Assembly: GCF_000524195.1 (NCBI RefSeq)
Contig: NW_020170382.1
Coordinates: forward strand, 1,585,382 to 1,649,381
Length of the DNA stretch: 64,000 nucleotides
From: Echinococcus granulosus
Lineage: Eukaryota; Platyhelminthes; Cestoda; Cyclophyllidea; Taeniidae
Direction of reading: 5' to 3'
Shown here: piece by piece, positions 1 to 13,722 of the stretch
How positions within the stretch are numbered: position 1 is the stretch's first letter
Layout: the number at the start of each line of letters is the position of its first letter
Position numbers and translations under genes: made by a program
Notes under the pieces: generated by a model
Told to the model about the DNA's origin: nothing
What the model saw: only the letters and a program-made list of their open reading frames with translations
Database searches by the model: none

Positions 1-1399
<1,399 letters not shown>

Positions 1400-2061
1400 T
1401 TGACAAGAATTCAGTGCTTCGAATAGCCTATAACGCACAAATTTTCCTTGAATAGAAGCTATTATTAAAAGTTGGTAGCTAATCGAGAAGGCCTATATGC
1501 ACCAAAAAAAACTAAAGAGCATCAGCCATCTACCCGTCGAAATATAAAGCAAATACATACAAGTAGATACCCAGGAAACTAGGAGGACCGAAAGTGTTAA
1601 GATGCGTAAACCCACCCGCGAGTCCACAATCATTCAAAATGCCGGATGTAGTACGGTAAGCACACATGGTAAAGTAAAACACCAATTTGTTGGACCATTT
1701 CGAATGCATGAAATGAGGGTGATACAGGAACAAGTGTCTTAATTAATTATCCATGTTTGCTGTAGAAGGCTTCAGAACCAATCTCCTTGAACTATTTTGC
1801 GTAACAAAGACATGCAAACTAAACTTTATATGAAGACCAGGAAAATTTTGCATATACAAGAATTTATTCGCACTAAAGTTTTGGGCTTGCCTTGACCAAA
1901 ATTTTCCGCCTCAAACTGCTAATGAGCTTAAAAACTTATAATTTTGTTGCAATTAATTTGTTACAAATTTCGCACCGAAATTTAGCATATTTTCATTAGC
2001 CGGGATGCCGAGTGTCCATTGGTTAGTTTAACGTTTAGTAAGTGCTCTATTTAAAAATGGT
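1400..2061. promoter_or_regulatory. Shared head-to-head promoter region between KAT8 and NSD genes
   Basis: This 662-bp interval separates the two divergent start codons. It has no coding potential and is AT-rich. An inverted CCAAT box (ATTGG) lies at 2018-2022, about 40 bp before the NSD start codon. Neither transcription start site can be placed from sequence alone. Shared regulation is inferred from the layout. Confidence 0.5.
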
Positions 2062-5000
2062 ATGGTGAGATGTCTGTATTTAGCCGCCACACGGATGGAG
2101 TACGATCAGTCCGATTTTTCCTTAGGTCGTATGTACTGGGCTAAAGTCGCCACTTATCCATGGTGGCCTTGTATGATATATAATAGTCCCGATGGGGATG
2201 GTTATGCTAAACATCTGAAAACCACTTCAAAGTACCATGTTCAGTTTTTCGGACCGACTGCGGAGCGCGCATGGATTAATGAAACTAATCTCATCCCATA
2301 CGATTCAAAATGTAAATTAGAGTCCCAGCTAGCAAAACTCCGTAAAGTATGTCTCGTACACTCGTGTCTCGTATATTGTGTCATTAGTCACAGGGCTCCA
2401 AGTACGAGTTAAAAGTTCCCAATTCCCAGAGGAACAAGTGGGAAGAGTCTTGTAGGGAAGCCAAAGCTGCCTGCCAGCTTCCCTTAGAAGAGCGAATCCG
2501 GCTTTTTGATCGAATTGTCAATCCCCCTAAGACTTCTTCAGCTGCACCTGAACTAGAGGGTAAGCTCTTTTCCTTTACTCTACGTTCAGCCATGTTGTTA
2601 AAAAATGTGGAGAGAATTCCACTTACGATTGAAGAGGAGGCTGAGTCGCTTGACACATTTTTGAAAACAGAGAAAGCTCGTCGTCTGGAGCTAAATCCTA
2701 ATATTAGCGAAGCTGAACTTGACAGAGTACTTCGCATTCAATGGTCTGGCTTTGATTTTGCCACACAGCGCTCATATTTGTCTAAAAAATTAGCAATATT
2801 CGGTTTGGAATCCACGGCAGATGTACGTTTGCAACCTTTTGAAGTATATGCATTATACTTGATCCTTATGGGCCATCGTAACTCACAGTGCACTCCCCAT
2901 GTTATGCTTTTTTGTTCTACATCTACCAACAATATCGGAGTTTTTGTGCTTCATGTTTATTACCCAATTTGATGAGCTTCAACCAAAACATAGGCTTTCA
3001 CCAGAGCTCATACATTTTGCAAAAAGGACAAAAGTGTTGCTAGACTTCGTGCTTAGTATTAATAACTAATTCTCTTTCTTTCTTTCTTAACCTAAATAGA
3101 TTCCTACTAGTTTTCTTCAAATGTCGTCCATTCCTGTTTCTTCCGAAATAAAGGCTTCAGGAGTAAAACTTCCTTTTGACGTTTTGGTTCTTCCTTAAAT
3201 TTTGCACAATTCATTTTTGTTTCTTGATGTCATTCTCCTTAAAGGTGGACGAAGAAATGAGGGAACGTGCAACTGGACGACGATCTAGTGCATCAGGATC
3301 TGTCTCTTCATCTGCCAGGAAATCAGTTTCATCAGCTGGATCGAAAGCTGAGAGAGTACGGTGTAGTTCTTAATGTGTGCTGGGTTTTTTTTGCTTTCTA
3401 TATTTTAACATTTGTTTTAGTGCATTCTACGCATTATCTGTAGGTTTAGTATTTTCACTACTTGGGTCGCAGAAGGTTATTGATCGCTAAAACTCTAGAT
3501 GCCTTTTTGTTCAGACATAACGCCGATTATTTTCTAACCAAAAGAAGAATTAGTATCAGACCAAGAATATCTCATATACTTCCTAAAACAGCTCATATGT
3601 TTACTGCATGGAAATTAAATTCTCGTCGTGTTTGTGGCGCTTGCAGCGAATATACTGGGTATTCAACGGGAGGTTTTGTGCCCGAAATGAGTGAAGTTTG
3701 CACAATATGATTTTTTTCTTCATGGGATTATTACCTTATTTTGGAATCACTGATAGTCCAGACGGCGGGTAGCCGAAGGTGGATCGAAAGTGGACGCGGA
3801 AATTCTTCGGTTAATCGCTTCGCCGGGACCTTATCGCTTCCAGCCGGTCTGTTTTGTATGCACAGAGACCTCAAATGATCGTTCCGTGCTGCTAAAATGC
3901 AGGGGTTACTGTGGTCGCTACTGGCATCCCGGTTGCTTGCCAGACTCAACCGCTTCTGACAGGGGTGAGCATCATTATGCAATCCATCCGCCTAAGCATT
4001 CCTTTATTCTTTTTCTTTTTTTAGAGATTGGAAATCCAACTAAGTTTACATGTAACGACTGTCAGAATAAGAAATACCTTTGTAATGTCTGCGGTGCGGC
4101 TAAGGAAAGTGAAGCTACGGGTGAGGAGATGTATAGTTGTCAGGCAAGTTTTAAAATACATTGCAGTATAACAGCGCCCTCTCGCAGATGCAGGACTGTG
4201 GCAAGTGGTATCACCGCCACTGTCTCGAATGCCAGCCTGGTGTAATATTTAAAGATGGGCTTTTACGATGTCCCTCCCACGTTTGTGCTACCTGTTATTT
4301 GGAGAATCCTAAAACGCCTTACGTTGCAGGCCGAAATATGATTCAGTGTTTTTCGTAAGTCGACCTTTGCTTGACAGCGCTCCCTTAACGGGTATTTTTG
4401 TCAAAAAGCCTCATATTTTTATGGGTCTAGCGAGCAAAATTCGCTACCCGGTACCAGGATTCGCTTTTCTTCTCGCAAAGCACGGTTCACCCCGCATTGA
4501 GCATAATTTCATCAAGGAATGCTTATTTGCCCCAATCAATATTCCTATCACCTTTATGATGCCTTACTAGTAATCCTTATAAGCGTCTGCTATATTTCTG
4601 CGTACCTTATAAGATACATAGGGCTGGAAATAGCCTTGACGATTCCGGCAGAGCTTCACGGTGTCAGCATGGCAACAAAACGGTATGGTATTGAAATGGC
4701 CTGCATGATCAATTCCAGTCTACTACATTACGAGTGTTCGGAGGGAGCAGGATAAGAGGTCTATATTAACGCTACTTTGCTCAAAGGTGTCCTCGGGTCT
4801 TCCACGCTGGGGATCTGTGCACGCCAGCGGGTTCTCGTGAGCTCTCCTTATCGCACATCATTTGTCCGGCTCACCTCAAACCAACCAAAAGGGTCCCTGC
4901 TGCGCCTTTTTGCCTCGCGTGTCGCGATGGTGGATCTGACAGGGTAATCCATCTTGTCCTCTCCTTTCCTCCCTTAAAGTTGTTGCTCTAGTCACTTTGA

Positions 5001-8000
5001 CGAAAAAATAAGAACAATGATTTTTTCCCATAACACTTAAACGGCGGTGATTTTGGTATTATAAGAAAGGCGTAAAATGTGTGATCTCCTATATGGAAAA
5101 GCTTGATGGTGCTGTTTTGCCCCAAAGTTTTGGTTCTGGAAATTACATTTCAAGTGTAATGAGTTGGTGATAAATATCAGCTACATTTTATTATTGTCAA
5201 CGCAACACACAATCATTCTCCACACTGGTGGTGTTTTTTTTTTACTTTCTTGGGTCTACTCTTCCCCAGGTTAACTGCGAATTCTGTCCAACCTCCTATC
5301 ACCGCACCTGCCTGGGTAATACACGTTCAGAGCAGAAGATCATCAAGCAGAACATCTTCAATTGTAACAACTGCAGGTGGGTTTCAGCACCTCCTCTCGT
5401 CTCTACACTTCTTATTTCTGCGCTCATTCGTCCGCGTCCTTCTCCCTGTAGATGGGGCGTTCAACCGCGTTATGCACAAGTGGTGTGGGTCAAGGTGCAC
5501 AGCTGTCGTTGGTGGCCTTGTGAAATCATCCACAGTCGCAATGCCCCCCTGAACATTTACAGCCTCAAGCACTCCGACGGCGAGTTTGTCATCCACTTTA
5601 TCGGGTCAAACGAGTATGGCTGGGTTCACCGGTGCCAAACTCTTCCTTTTGAATGTGCCCTTGGCTCGTTGTTGGCTGTTGATGTTTCTAATGCCATCGT
5701 CCCACTGGATAAGGCTTTCAATAGAGGTGTGTGACTACCAGACGGTGTTTATGGTTCACGAATTTAATTTTCTTATCGAAATTGCTTCTCCTCATTTAAC
5801 GATTCCCTCAAGCCTTCTGTTTTATTATTACATTTAAGATTTTCGTTCTAACTGGTTTCGTTGATTGTTAAACAGTTTGACGTGGTGAAGGGGAATTCGT
5901 GGGGTGCTAGTAGGATAGAAAGGGGAAATAACAATGGTGGTAATGACAGAAAATTGACGATTAAATGACGCTGGAAGCAGAAGAAGCGGTAGGACAAATT
6001 GGGACAACTCTAGACTTACTTTTTACAGAGGATGGCAATGGTATTGCGCCAAATTAATTATCGACACGTTTTCTCCCTCCATTTTTTTTTTCATGAATGC
6101 ATTTTACCAAATGATCTCATAGAACTAGCAGTTGTATATACTAACACTTACCCATCCGTTGACTCCTCTAGCTCTTTGTGAGGCTCCCCAGGTACACCGA
6201 CTCTACGTAAGCTACCTACTAAAGCGAGGTCTCAGTTTGGTCTCCATGATGACGGAGGTACTGACGGATGAGCAGCTGATACCCCTTTCTACGCTCGAGG
6301 CAGCTGCAGCCGTGGGTATTCTCTCCCATTCCGAGACCGAGGCCAAGGCGTTGGATGAGGCTATGGTCAAGTTTGAGAGCGTCTCCTCAAATGTCTATGC
6401 TTCGTCAGATGAAGAAATGGTACGTTTCTTCAACATTACTACCATTTGATCAATTAGGAACTAGTTTATCTGTAACTGCTTCTCGTTTCCCATTTAGCTG
6501 GCGAAACATACTCTCCCCACCACACCGTGCGAATGTGCGCGGAAGCTGGAAGAGGAAGAGGACCAACAGAACTCGAGGCGTGGTGGACACAGGGAGGTTG
6601 AAGCAAGGGTACATTGGCGATGCTCTGTGGACACTAACTGTCGCAACATTCTGGGGGGCATCGAATGCAGCCCTAAGGTTTGCAGTGTGATGGCACGCGA
6701 TCCATCAGGTAACTGCGGTAATCGGAACTTTAGCAACCCTCCTGCAGTCTCTCTCCTCCTCACAACCAATCGTGGCGTTGGGCTCAAAGTGGTGCATCCT
6801 GTGGCCAAGGTAGAACTCTTCTGCTTGTTTTGTTCAGCACTTTTACTTAAATCGACTTGAATTCGGATGTTTAATTTTGCGGTTTAAATAATGGATGTTA
6901 ATGCGACGGTACTACATCCGGTAGTAGGTCCCGGTTGTGTCCTATGCTATTCGTAATGTCCGACGTATGTCTCGGGCCAGTTCATCCTAGTTGTTGTTAT
7001 TCACTACAGTAAATGATAGTAGTTTTTGTTCGAAAGGGGTGTGGTGATGGGGTTTCTTGCGAGCAAAGGCGAATTTGCATAACTCCTGGATATCCACTCG
7101 TGTCTACTGAAGGTTCGAAGCAAGGTACGGTGCTAGAAGTTTGAATGTTGTCAGTGTTTCAGAGACGGCTGTACGTTTGCTCGTCAATGACCATCCCGAC
7201 TCTGGTGGTTTTCAAACTTTAAGGCGCATAGAGGCCGCAGAAAACCTTTAAAGTACCTTTTATCAAGGGTGTCAAATCTGATCCTTTACCCTGTTTTGTC
7301 AGGGCGCTTTGGTGATTGAGTACGTGGGCGAGGTGATCAATATTGCGGAGGCGAACCGCCGACTGGCCAAAGGCATTGCGGCATGCAACGCAGCGGCGGC
7401 CACTGCGCACAACTCGGAGCTGCTGCCCTCCACCCACCTTCTACGCTTCACATCCGCCCTCGTCATCGATGCCAGCCAAGTGGGCAATGAAGCACGCTTC
7501 GTGAACCACTCCTGCGAACCCAATGCCATGTCCAGGGTTTACAATGTCGATGGCACTCTCCGATTGGGTTGGTCTCTCGTTACCTTTTTCACATCCTCCC
7601 TTTGGATCAAAACATAGGTGGTCTAGGGATGGTTCTTCTACTTGTAGATCAATCGAATTACTTCTGTAACAGTATCAAAGCGCTTGAATTAAGAGGATGT
7701 GAGCTTTATCATAACTTGGAAGAGGGACTGGATGACTAGAACCCCACACGATATAGCGTATCATGTCATCACCGTGAATATTGATCCACTGATGTCCGGT
7801 AAAGGCCTGTGACCACCACGCCAGTAGTAGCGCAGACAATTTCACAGCTTCCGCTAGAACAGTCATTTTATACCCTGACTTCCCTGTTTAGAGAGAAAGA
7901 GTATATTCCTGCATTTTTAAGTGCCTACCTGCTCTCTAACAAAGCTGGATTTTTCGCCTGGAAGATAAACATTGTCGGAAAACACTATGTTTTAATCACT

Positions 8001-10258
8001 TGGTGGAGATATTGTATTTGTGAGTAACCAATCTTTTCGTAGATACTGTTGATAAAACCATTTATTTGTGCTCTGTAATAACACCATTCCCCCATCTATT
8101 TGTATCCTGAGTCGTATTGGGATGCCTTTTAGTTCCGTTTTTAATACCGAAATCCTTCATGTAACGGATTTTAACTAGCTCTTTTGGTGCAAGGATTATC
8201 ACACTAGTCTTTGAGTCTTACTTTCAGTCTATTTTCCTCAACTTACCTTACATTTTTGCTAATAGGATGGTGTGAAAATATCGCCATTTTTTCAATATCT
8301 TACAGAGTTTACTTACATGATTTTTTAATGAAAGAGGAGGCACGGTTGCTGTATTTGCTCCCTGATCATAATAACATCCCGTTTCAACAGCAGTTTTTTT
8401 GTGAGCCCTTAATGGGTTTAAGTGCTGCTGGTGAGCAGAACTTTCAGGCGAAAAAGTGTAGCAACGTAAGGGCACGTGTAATAAAATCCTCGTTAGTTCT
8501 TAAACTACTTTTGTGACAGTTAAATGTGGGTATTTCAATTTTTTGACAATGACGATCTCATGCATCGATGAAAGTAGGACCCAGTTGATGGTACCAGATT
8601 CTTTTATTTTAAATTTGTCCCTAAGGGGATAGGTTTATTTAATTCTTCCTGAGTAATAGACGTAAAGCATCGTCTCCCCCAAAAAATCCACAAATCCCAC
8701 CCTTTAAGGTTTCTTCGCCACGAGGTATCTGGAGGAGCAGGAGGAAGTGACGATAGATTATCGAGAAGCTCAACTACTCGATTGCTACTTCATGAACGCC
8801 ATTAATGTCTGTGTTTGTGGCTCCGAAGCCTGTGATGGATTCGTTAGGCTGCCACACAAGTTCCTCTCCACTGAGAAGAAACGAAAAGGCAGGCTTTCTG
8901 CCGCGTTGGCAATGCCAAAGCCACAATCGTCAGTGTCGGAGCGTTCGCTGCGTAGCGGCCGGCTTTCAGAGATGCTGCGAAGGCCGGAGACGATGGGGCC
9001 GCCGCCGCCACCGCAACGATCGCTGACGGAGCGGTCGATGCCGCCACCGTCAGAACCTCCGGTACGGAGTTTGGAGCCTAACTTGCCTCCTGGAAGCCGC
9101 AGTAGCAGCAGCAACACCATTCCGCACCATCTGCTTTCAGCCGCAGCCACAGAAAAACCGGCTCCAGCCACGGTCACACCCGCGACTCCGACCCATTGCA
9201 CACCCAAAGTTGTTGTCACTCAACGCTTGACGCAGCCTCTTCACGAGGAGTACTGCTTCCGGTAAGTCTCATTTTTCATACTGTAGCGAATTACTCGAGC
9301 TAGCTCCTGGGAATTATTCTTGATTATAATCTTGCCGATGAATAAACCCATCAAATAATGCAATTAGTGGGTCTCTGAAGTCTCGTTTTGTTTTCCATCT
9401 ATATCAACCAAACTTTTCTGTGTTTTTCTACCTTTTTATTTCAGCTGCGGTGACGGCGGAGAGATGATAGTGTGTAACAGAGCCTCATGCCCCAGAGTGT
9501 ATCATCTTGGCTGCCTAGGTCTGAGCACACCTCCCAGAGGTAACCTATAAATAAAAACTTATAAATAGTAGTGGAGTGTAGTGTAGTGTAATTATCATTT
9601 CCTCTTGTCAGGTGATTGGCACTGCCCTTGGCACTTCTGTGACATCTGTGGAAATCCGTCTCTGCAAATGTGCTGTCGCTGTCCCAATTCATATTGTCTG
9701 GATCACACCTCAACGAAGGACGGTAAAGAGCTCATTCGCGTACACGAACTGGATGCAAGCCGGTGGCTCCGCACGTTAAAAGTCCTTGAGAGGTGCTCCT
9801 CCGACCCTGTGCAGATGACCAAGATGACCGCTGCTCTAATTTTCCGCTGCCGCTGGGTCTGTCACGTCCACGACCAAGCAAGGCCACGCCTTCCCGGTTC
9901 CACTACTACCTTGAAGGGGAGTGGAGTTGCTGAAACCACCGCTACTACTGAGACTGAAGAATCCTCTGTAATACATGAAACTGCTAACGGACGCGTTGGT
10001 AGTGACGATGGAGAGGTTGCTGCTGGTTATGATTCCCCTGATGATAGTGTTGATGAAAGTCCTAACGACTTCGCGACTCTGGATAGGGAGGAAGATGTTA
10101 ATGGTACCCCAGAGGACGAAGATGTTGATGACAAACTCGGTAATGATGATGACGGAGAGGACAATACAAGCACGATATACGAAGATGCGGAGCAAGTGGT
10201 GGAAGGTAGTAGTAAACGGGGGTCGGTTTCGCCCTGTGAAGCGGCGGGTGAAGTATGA
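2062..10258 (+). CDS. NSD: NSD-family histone H3K36 methyltransferase (PWWP-PHD-PWWP-AWS-SET-PHD)
   Basis: Nuclear SET-domain enzyme of the NSD1/2/3 type, expected to dimethylate H3K36. Exons: 2062-2346, 2394-2822, 3245-3355, 3757-3964, 4025-4143, 4194-4354, 4787-4943, 5270-5376, 5452-5726, 6172-6419, 6498-6809, 7303-7567, 8709-9261, 9445-9539, 9612-10258. They sum to 3972 nt, or 1323 residues plus stop. Domains: PWWP1 (about 21-85, YPWWP); a charged linker; a cluster of PHD-type zinc fingers from C307 to about 525; PWWP2 (about 530-600, CRWWPCEI); AWS (711-776); SET (about 785-910) with EYVGE, NHSCEPN (873-879) and IDY (908-910); post-SET Cys at 927, 929 and 934; PHD5 plus C5HCH (1075-1140); and an acidic Asp/Glu-rich tail. 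The order matches human NSD proteins. Oddities: GVG instead of GWG (793-795), His849 where NSDs have Tyr, and an Ala-rich SET insert (830-845). Splice sites are GT-AG except one GC-AG. The ATG at 2062 is assumed; M12 is an alternative. Confidence 0.93.
2560..2589 (+). other. Possible 30-bp optional intron inside NSD exon 2
   Basis: The sequence AGAG|GTAAGC, a pyrimidine-rich stretch, then TTCAG|CC forms a donor-acceptor pair only 30 bp apart. The stretch has no stop and is a multiple of three, so both the retained and the spliced form keep frame (a 10-residue difference). Sequence alone cannot decide; the CDS model keeps it as exon. Confidence 0.35.
4144..4193 (+). other. GC-AG intron of the NSD gene with tandem acceptors
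   Basis: The reading frame of the PHD cluster breaks after TGTCAG, and the only good donor is CAG|GCAAGT, a classical GC-type donor. Two in-frame acceptors, ending at 4187 and 4193, would place six bases (Met-Gln) in or out of a zinc finger. The distal acceptor restores C-x2-C spacing before GKWYH and is preferred. Confidence 0.65.
7568..8708 (+). other. Largest NSD intron (1141 bp)
   Basis: It interrupts the SET domain between RLG and FFATRYLEEQ. The donor is TTGG|GTTGGT (weak) and the acceptor is TTTAAG|GT. No conserved exon or repeat was recognised inside it. Confidence 0.7.
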
Positions 10259-11237
10259 GGCGGCATTGCAGCTGTTTGCTTCTACGGCTGTCGTTGCCTA
10301 CCATGCATTTTCTATTTGAATTACTACAATTGTTGATTATCACTGCTACCGGATGGAGGATCGCTATCAACCATGTACTACTTAGCGTCGCGTTATTCAA
10401 GTATTTGTTTGCTACACCGTGTCCTTTGGAAATGCATGCTTGTATATACGTCATACCTTCAGTGTTTTGACGCCTCGACGGGGTGGCCACCGGAGCTCGG
10501 TGGGAACCCTTCGCCGGGTGGCTGTGGCTGCTACCTCAACGCTCAATTTGGATAGTTAATGGTGGAAAGAATCACTTTTTAAAGGCAGTGGGCAAATGCT
10601 CAACGCCTCCCCCATAACCGCACGCAACAGCAGGGACTGTATTTACTCTTGGCCGGTACTATAATTTAGGTTGAGTTTGTCTGACCGTCTGTGCCCTTGA
10701 TAATAGCTCGCGGCTAGTGTGAAGGTCGTGTGCGCCTTCGTACATTAAATTTGTTCCATTTGGGTGGGTGAGATTTGCCTAGTGCCATTGGTTGGTGCCG
10801 TTCCCGCGCCGATTTACTGGGAAACCTGACCTGGCATTGTTGTTATTTGCTCACACGTTTAAGATATAGTTATTAGCGGATTTTGGCTTTTAACACTAAT
10901 AGTTGTGTAGGATTTAACACTATAATCTGGCAATTAAAGCCGTCACATCATTCTTAGCTTTTGTCAGTTTATGTGAACGATCTTCTCTACGGAGTTAGTT
11001 CCGAAAAATGTAGTAGAAACAGGCTCAACTCAAGTGAAATGCTGAACGAAAACAGTCTCTTTGGCACATAGACTGCCTCAAACAATTGATTTATTGGTGA
11101 CAACTTGGCATCAGTGCATCGATGAGTTGCCAGTAGTCATCCGTGACTGAAATTATTTCTGCTGGACAGGACTCGTTCTACAATGTTCATTTTTAACGCG
11201 CAAATGTGAGGCTGTGATCTCAACTGATAGAAACTGT
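10259..11237 (+). other. NSD 3' flank with candidate poly(A) signals
   Basis: No gene is seen after the NSD stop codon. ATTAAA hexamers lie at 10744-10749 and 10933-10938, about 490 and 680 bp after the stop, and are the nearest candidate polyadenylation signals. No AATAAA was seen closer. Confidence 0.35.
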
Positions 11238-11425
11238 TGTAGCACCCCTAGACCACCCTGAAGACGAAAGAAGACGTAATACTGTGACAGAATATGCATA
11301 TTCAACGTACAGAAGGGAATAGAGCTGCTGTCATGGCTCGAAGGTTAGCCACCCGGCGTGGTACAACGACCAAGTTAAAAGTGGCTTTTAACCAAAACCG
11401 TGAGTCAAAAAACCAACGTATTACA
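11238..11425 (-). repeat. 3' LTR of the TRIM-like element
   Basis: Same ends and block order as the other LTR. It lies directly downstream of the polypurine tract on the minus strand. Confidence 0.68.
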
Positions 11426-12117
11426 TTGCCCCTCTCTTCTTTTGAGCACCATTACCGGTGCTCCCCTTGGTCAATCTCCCCCGTCAGTCATCACAACGTA
11501 GCCGGTGCTGCGAGGAAGCGCCCACGAGCCGGTAGTGCCAGTCATCAAATTTCCGTGCGACTGACCGCAATGTTACTGATCCCTCTCGGCAAATCAACTG
11601 AACCTGGAGTTTCGTCTGGTTTGGGAACTGGATTCAGGAACGGAGAACTGTGCTGGCCATCATGCGTGTCCATAGATAGAGGTAGGAACGTTGGCCTCAA
11701 AGCAGACTTGTACAAGGAAAGACGGGTTTTATCATAGGTCTGTGGAGGAAGGGTTTTGCATCTGTTCCTCCTTGTCACGTTGTTCGCACTTCGGAACTGC
11801 CCAGTCATATTTGTCCTGGCTCTGTCCAGTTGGTAAGGAAATGGAGGAGGTATCGCGAGCTCAGTCTTTCAAGGGCTCTGTGCAAGTACGGTAGGGGAAC
11901 TCTGCAAAAAAGCTACTCCAGACGGTGCATGACCAGCGTCGATTCAGATGTTAATGGCTTTCCTGCAGAACAGGTAACTGGGATATTGCCGAAAGTAGAC
12001 GTCAATTTCAGCCCTTCTGTCTGGTGTCATCACCGATTCTCCTATCTGCAGAATATGTACTTCCGCCCCACTAAGTCTTATCACCCAGGAGTAGAAATCA
12101 GGATAAATATCCACCAA

Positions 12118-12307
12118 TGTAGCGCCCTGAGAGTTGCCTAAAGACGCAAAAAGACGTAACACTCTGGTAGAGTACATATATTTGGCATACAGAAGGAATT
12201 AGGGCTACTGGCATGGCCCAAAGACCAACCAACCCGGCGAGGTACAATGGCTGGCGGAGTGGCCCTTTACCAAAGCTGGCCACCGAACAAGAAACCAACG
12301 TATTACA
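12118..12307 (-). repeat. 5' LTR of the TRIM-like element
   Basis: On the minus strand it runs from TGTAATACG to GCGCTACA. It shares long matching blocks with the other LTR and with the solo copies, for example GGGCCATGCCAGTAGCC and CATTGTACCTCG. An AT-rich stretch (AAATATATGTAC) could be the promoter TATA region. Confidence 0.7.
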
Positions 12308-13512
12308 GTTCACCTGCAGCTGCCGATAAAGCACGCAAAGCCGTTGTACGCCTAAGAGAATCTTGCACTATATCCATTCACAGTGAGTAGTAAATACTTC
12401 CTATTCCCTATTAGTTTTCTGAGGATTAACCAATGATGATAGTGTGAAAAGACCATTGTACAATACTTTTTTTACTTCTCACCTCTTTAACGAACTCAGT
12501 TGGCTTACGCAGGCGCAGTGTGGATTTTACTGGCCATCGATGAAATGCTTTTACCATCTATTCGAAGAACTTTAAAGTAATTTTAAAATTCTATTTTTCC
12601 CATAATTTCAGGCATCCGATAAAGCCCTAGAATTATCTATAGCAGTTCCACATTGTAGATGCCTTTTTATTTTGTAGCTAGATGGAGCAAACGAGTGTTT
12701 CGCTGGATAAATTACCTGCTAATATCTTTGCCGGTTGTGAAATAAACCTTCCGCAGATTTTAATAGCCATGCAGCATCATGCGAATAAACACAAATTTTG
12801 GGCATTTGAGTGCTTTGGATCGAATTTAGTCAATGACCTCTGTGTCTTTTAATCTACTATTGAAGTTTGTACTTTGTGTTTAGTTAACCGAACTGAGATT
12901 CGCCTGCTTGTGGACGCTAAACACTGAATATGAATGGCCACCAATCATTGCTTTTAATAATAAGTATACATGTCATAAGCGGAGTACGAACAAACTGTTC
13001 CCTGACCGAAGAAGAAGCGGAATAGAACTTATTTTCTCTTATTGCTTAGTTTCAGTTCCAAGCAACTCTAGTAGGTAAACACAGGTCGCATAATAGCGTA
13101 CAAAGGACCGTTATACAAAGTCAAGTGCAGTAACCCCTCGATCCTTCGCGTCGTAAGGTTCCGGGACCCGACGCGAATCAGAGGGAACGGTGGATGTTTG
13201 GTAAGAGTCACTAGAACTGCTAGTAACTGTTTGTTTCTATAGTTGAACATCTAAACATGACCTAAATCATGCTCCTGAAGCACTTTAATTCCATTTAAGA
13301 GTTAACTCAATATGTTGTCCTCGGGAAATCAAGTTTAGTATCGCCTAACAGCTGCTTGCTGCACTAGCATGTCTAAAGGACGTTATACCAATGTTACCCC
13401 TACGGTACGCTAAGTCGTTGGCTGACGTTTTCTTGTACACTCACAGCAAGGCGGAACCAAGTATCAGATGGGATTGTAACCTTAGTGATTGACTTTTTTG
13501 GTATAGTCAGGA
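12308..13512. other. Intergenic, nothing recognised
   Basis: Only short ORFs without protein-like composition. No repeat copy or RNA gene was recognised. Confidence 0.5.
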
Positions 13513-13722
13513 GGGTAAACTAGGCAAACTTCTTTTATCACAGAGATCATGTAACGAAGGCACAACTCAATAAAGAAAAAGATCGTTGTGTACTATGCGT
13601 AGAATGTACAGATATTTGGGTAAACTAGGCAAACTTCTTTTATCATAGAGATCATGTAACGAAGGCACAACTCAATAAAGAAAAAGAGCGTTGTGTACTA
13701 TGCGTAGAATGTACAGATATTT
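13513..13722. repeat. Tandem duplication, two 105-bp units
   Basis: Unit one is 13513-13617 and unit two is 13618-13722. They differ at only two positions by direct reading (TATCACAG/TATCATAG and AGATCG/AGAGCG), so the duplication is recent or an assembly effect. It has no coding content. Confidence 0.95.

Larger units (their letters stand above)
11238..12307 (-). mobile_element. TRIM-like LTR retrotransposon (non-autonomous)
   Basis: Two related direct repeats of about 189 bp (11238-11425 and 12118-12307) both read TGTAGC at one end and TATTACA at the other, the TG...CA form of LTRs, and flank a 692-bp interior without any reverse transcriptase or gag ORF. On the minus strand, the first bases after the 5' LTR are T then TGGTGGATATTTATCC (12099-12116), which starts with TGG like a tRNA primer-binding site. 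The bases just before the 3' LTR are AAAAGAAGAGAGGGG (11429-11443), a polypurine tract. This is the architecture of a terminal-repeat retrotransposon in miniature; such elements are known in taeniid tapeworms. The LTRs have clearly diverged, so the copy is old. No clean target-site duplication is visible. Confidence 0.7.

Noticed and set aside
8785..9219. Minus-strand 144-codon ORF opposite the NSD post-SET exon
   Set aside because: The opposite strand carries the conserved post-SET cysteines and joins the flanking NSD exons in frame; the composition here reflects Pro/Ser-rich coding on the plus strand.
11294..11737. 147-codon plus-strand ORF
   Set aside because: It runs across the LTR boundary and the polypurine tract of the TRIM-like element, on the antisense strand, and is not conserved in the other LTR copies.
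13100..13200. Possible tRNA-like hairpin sequence around TTCCGGGACCCGACG
   Set aside because: No acceptor stem, anticodon arm or proper TTCRA loop could be laid out.
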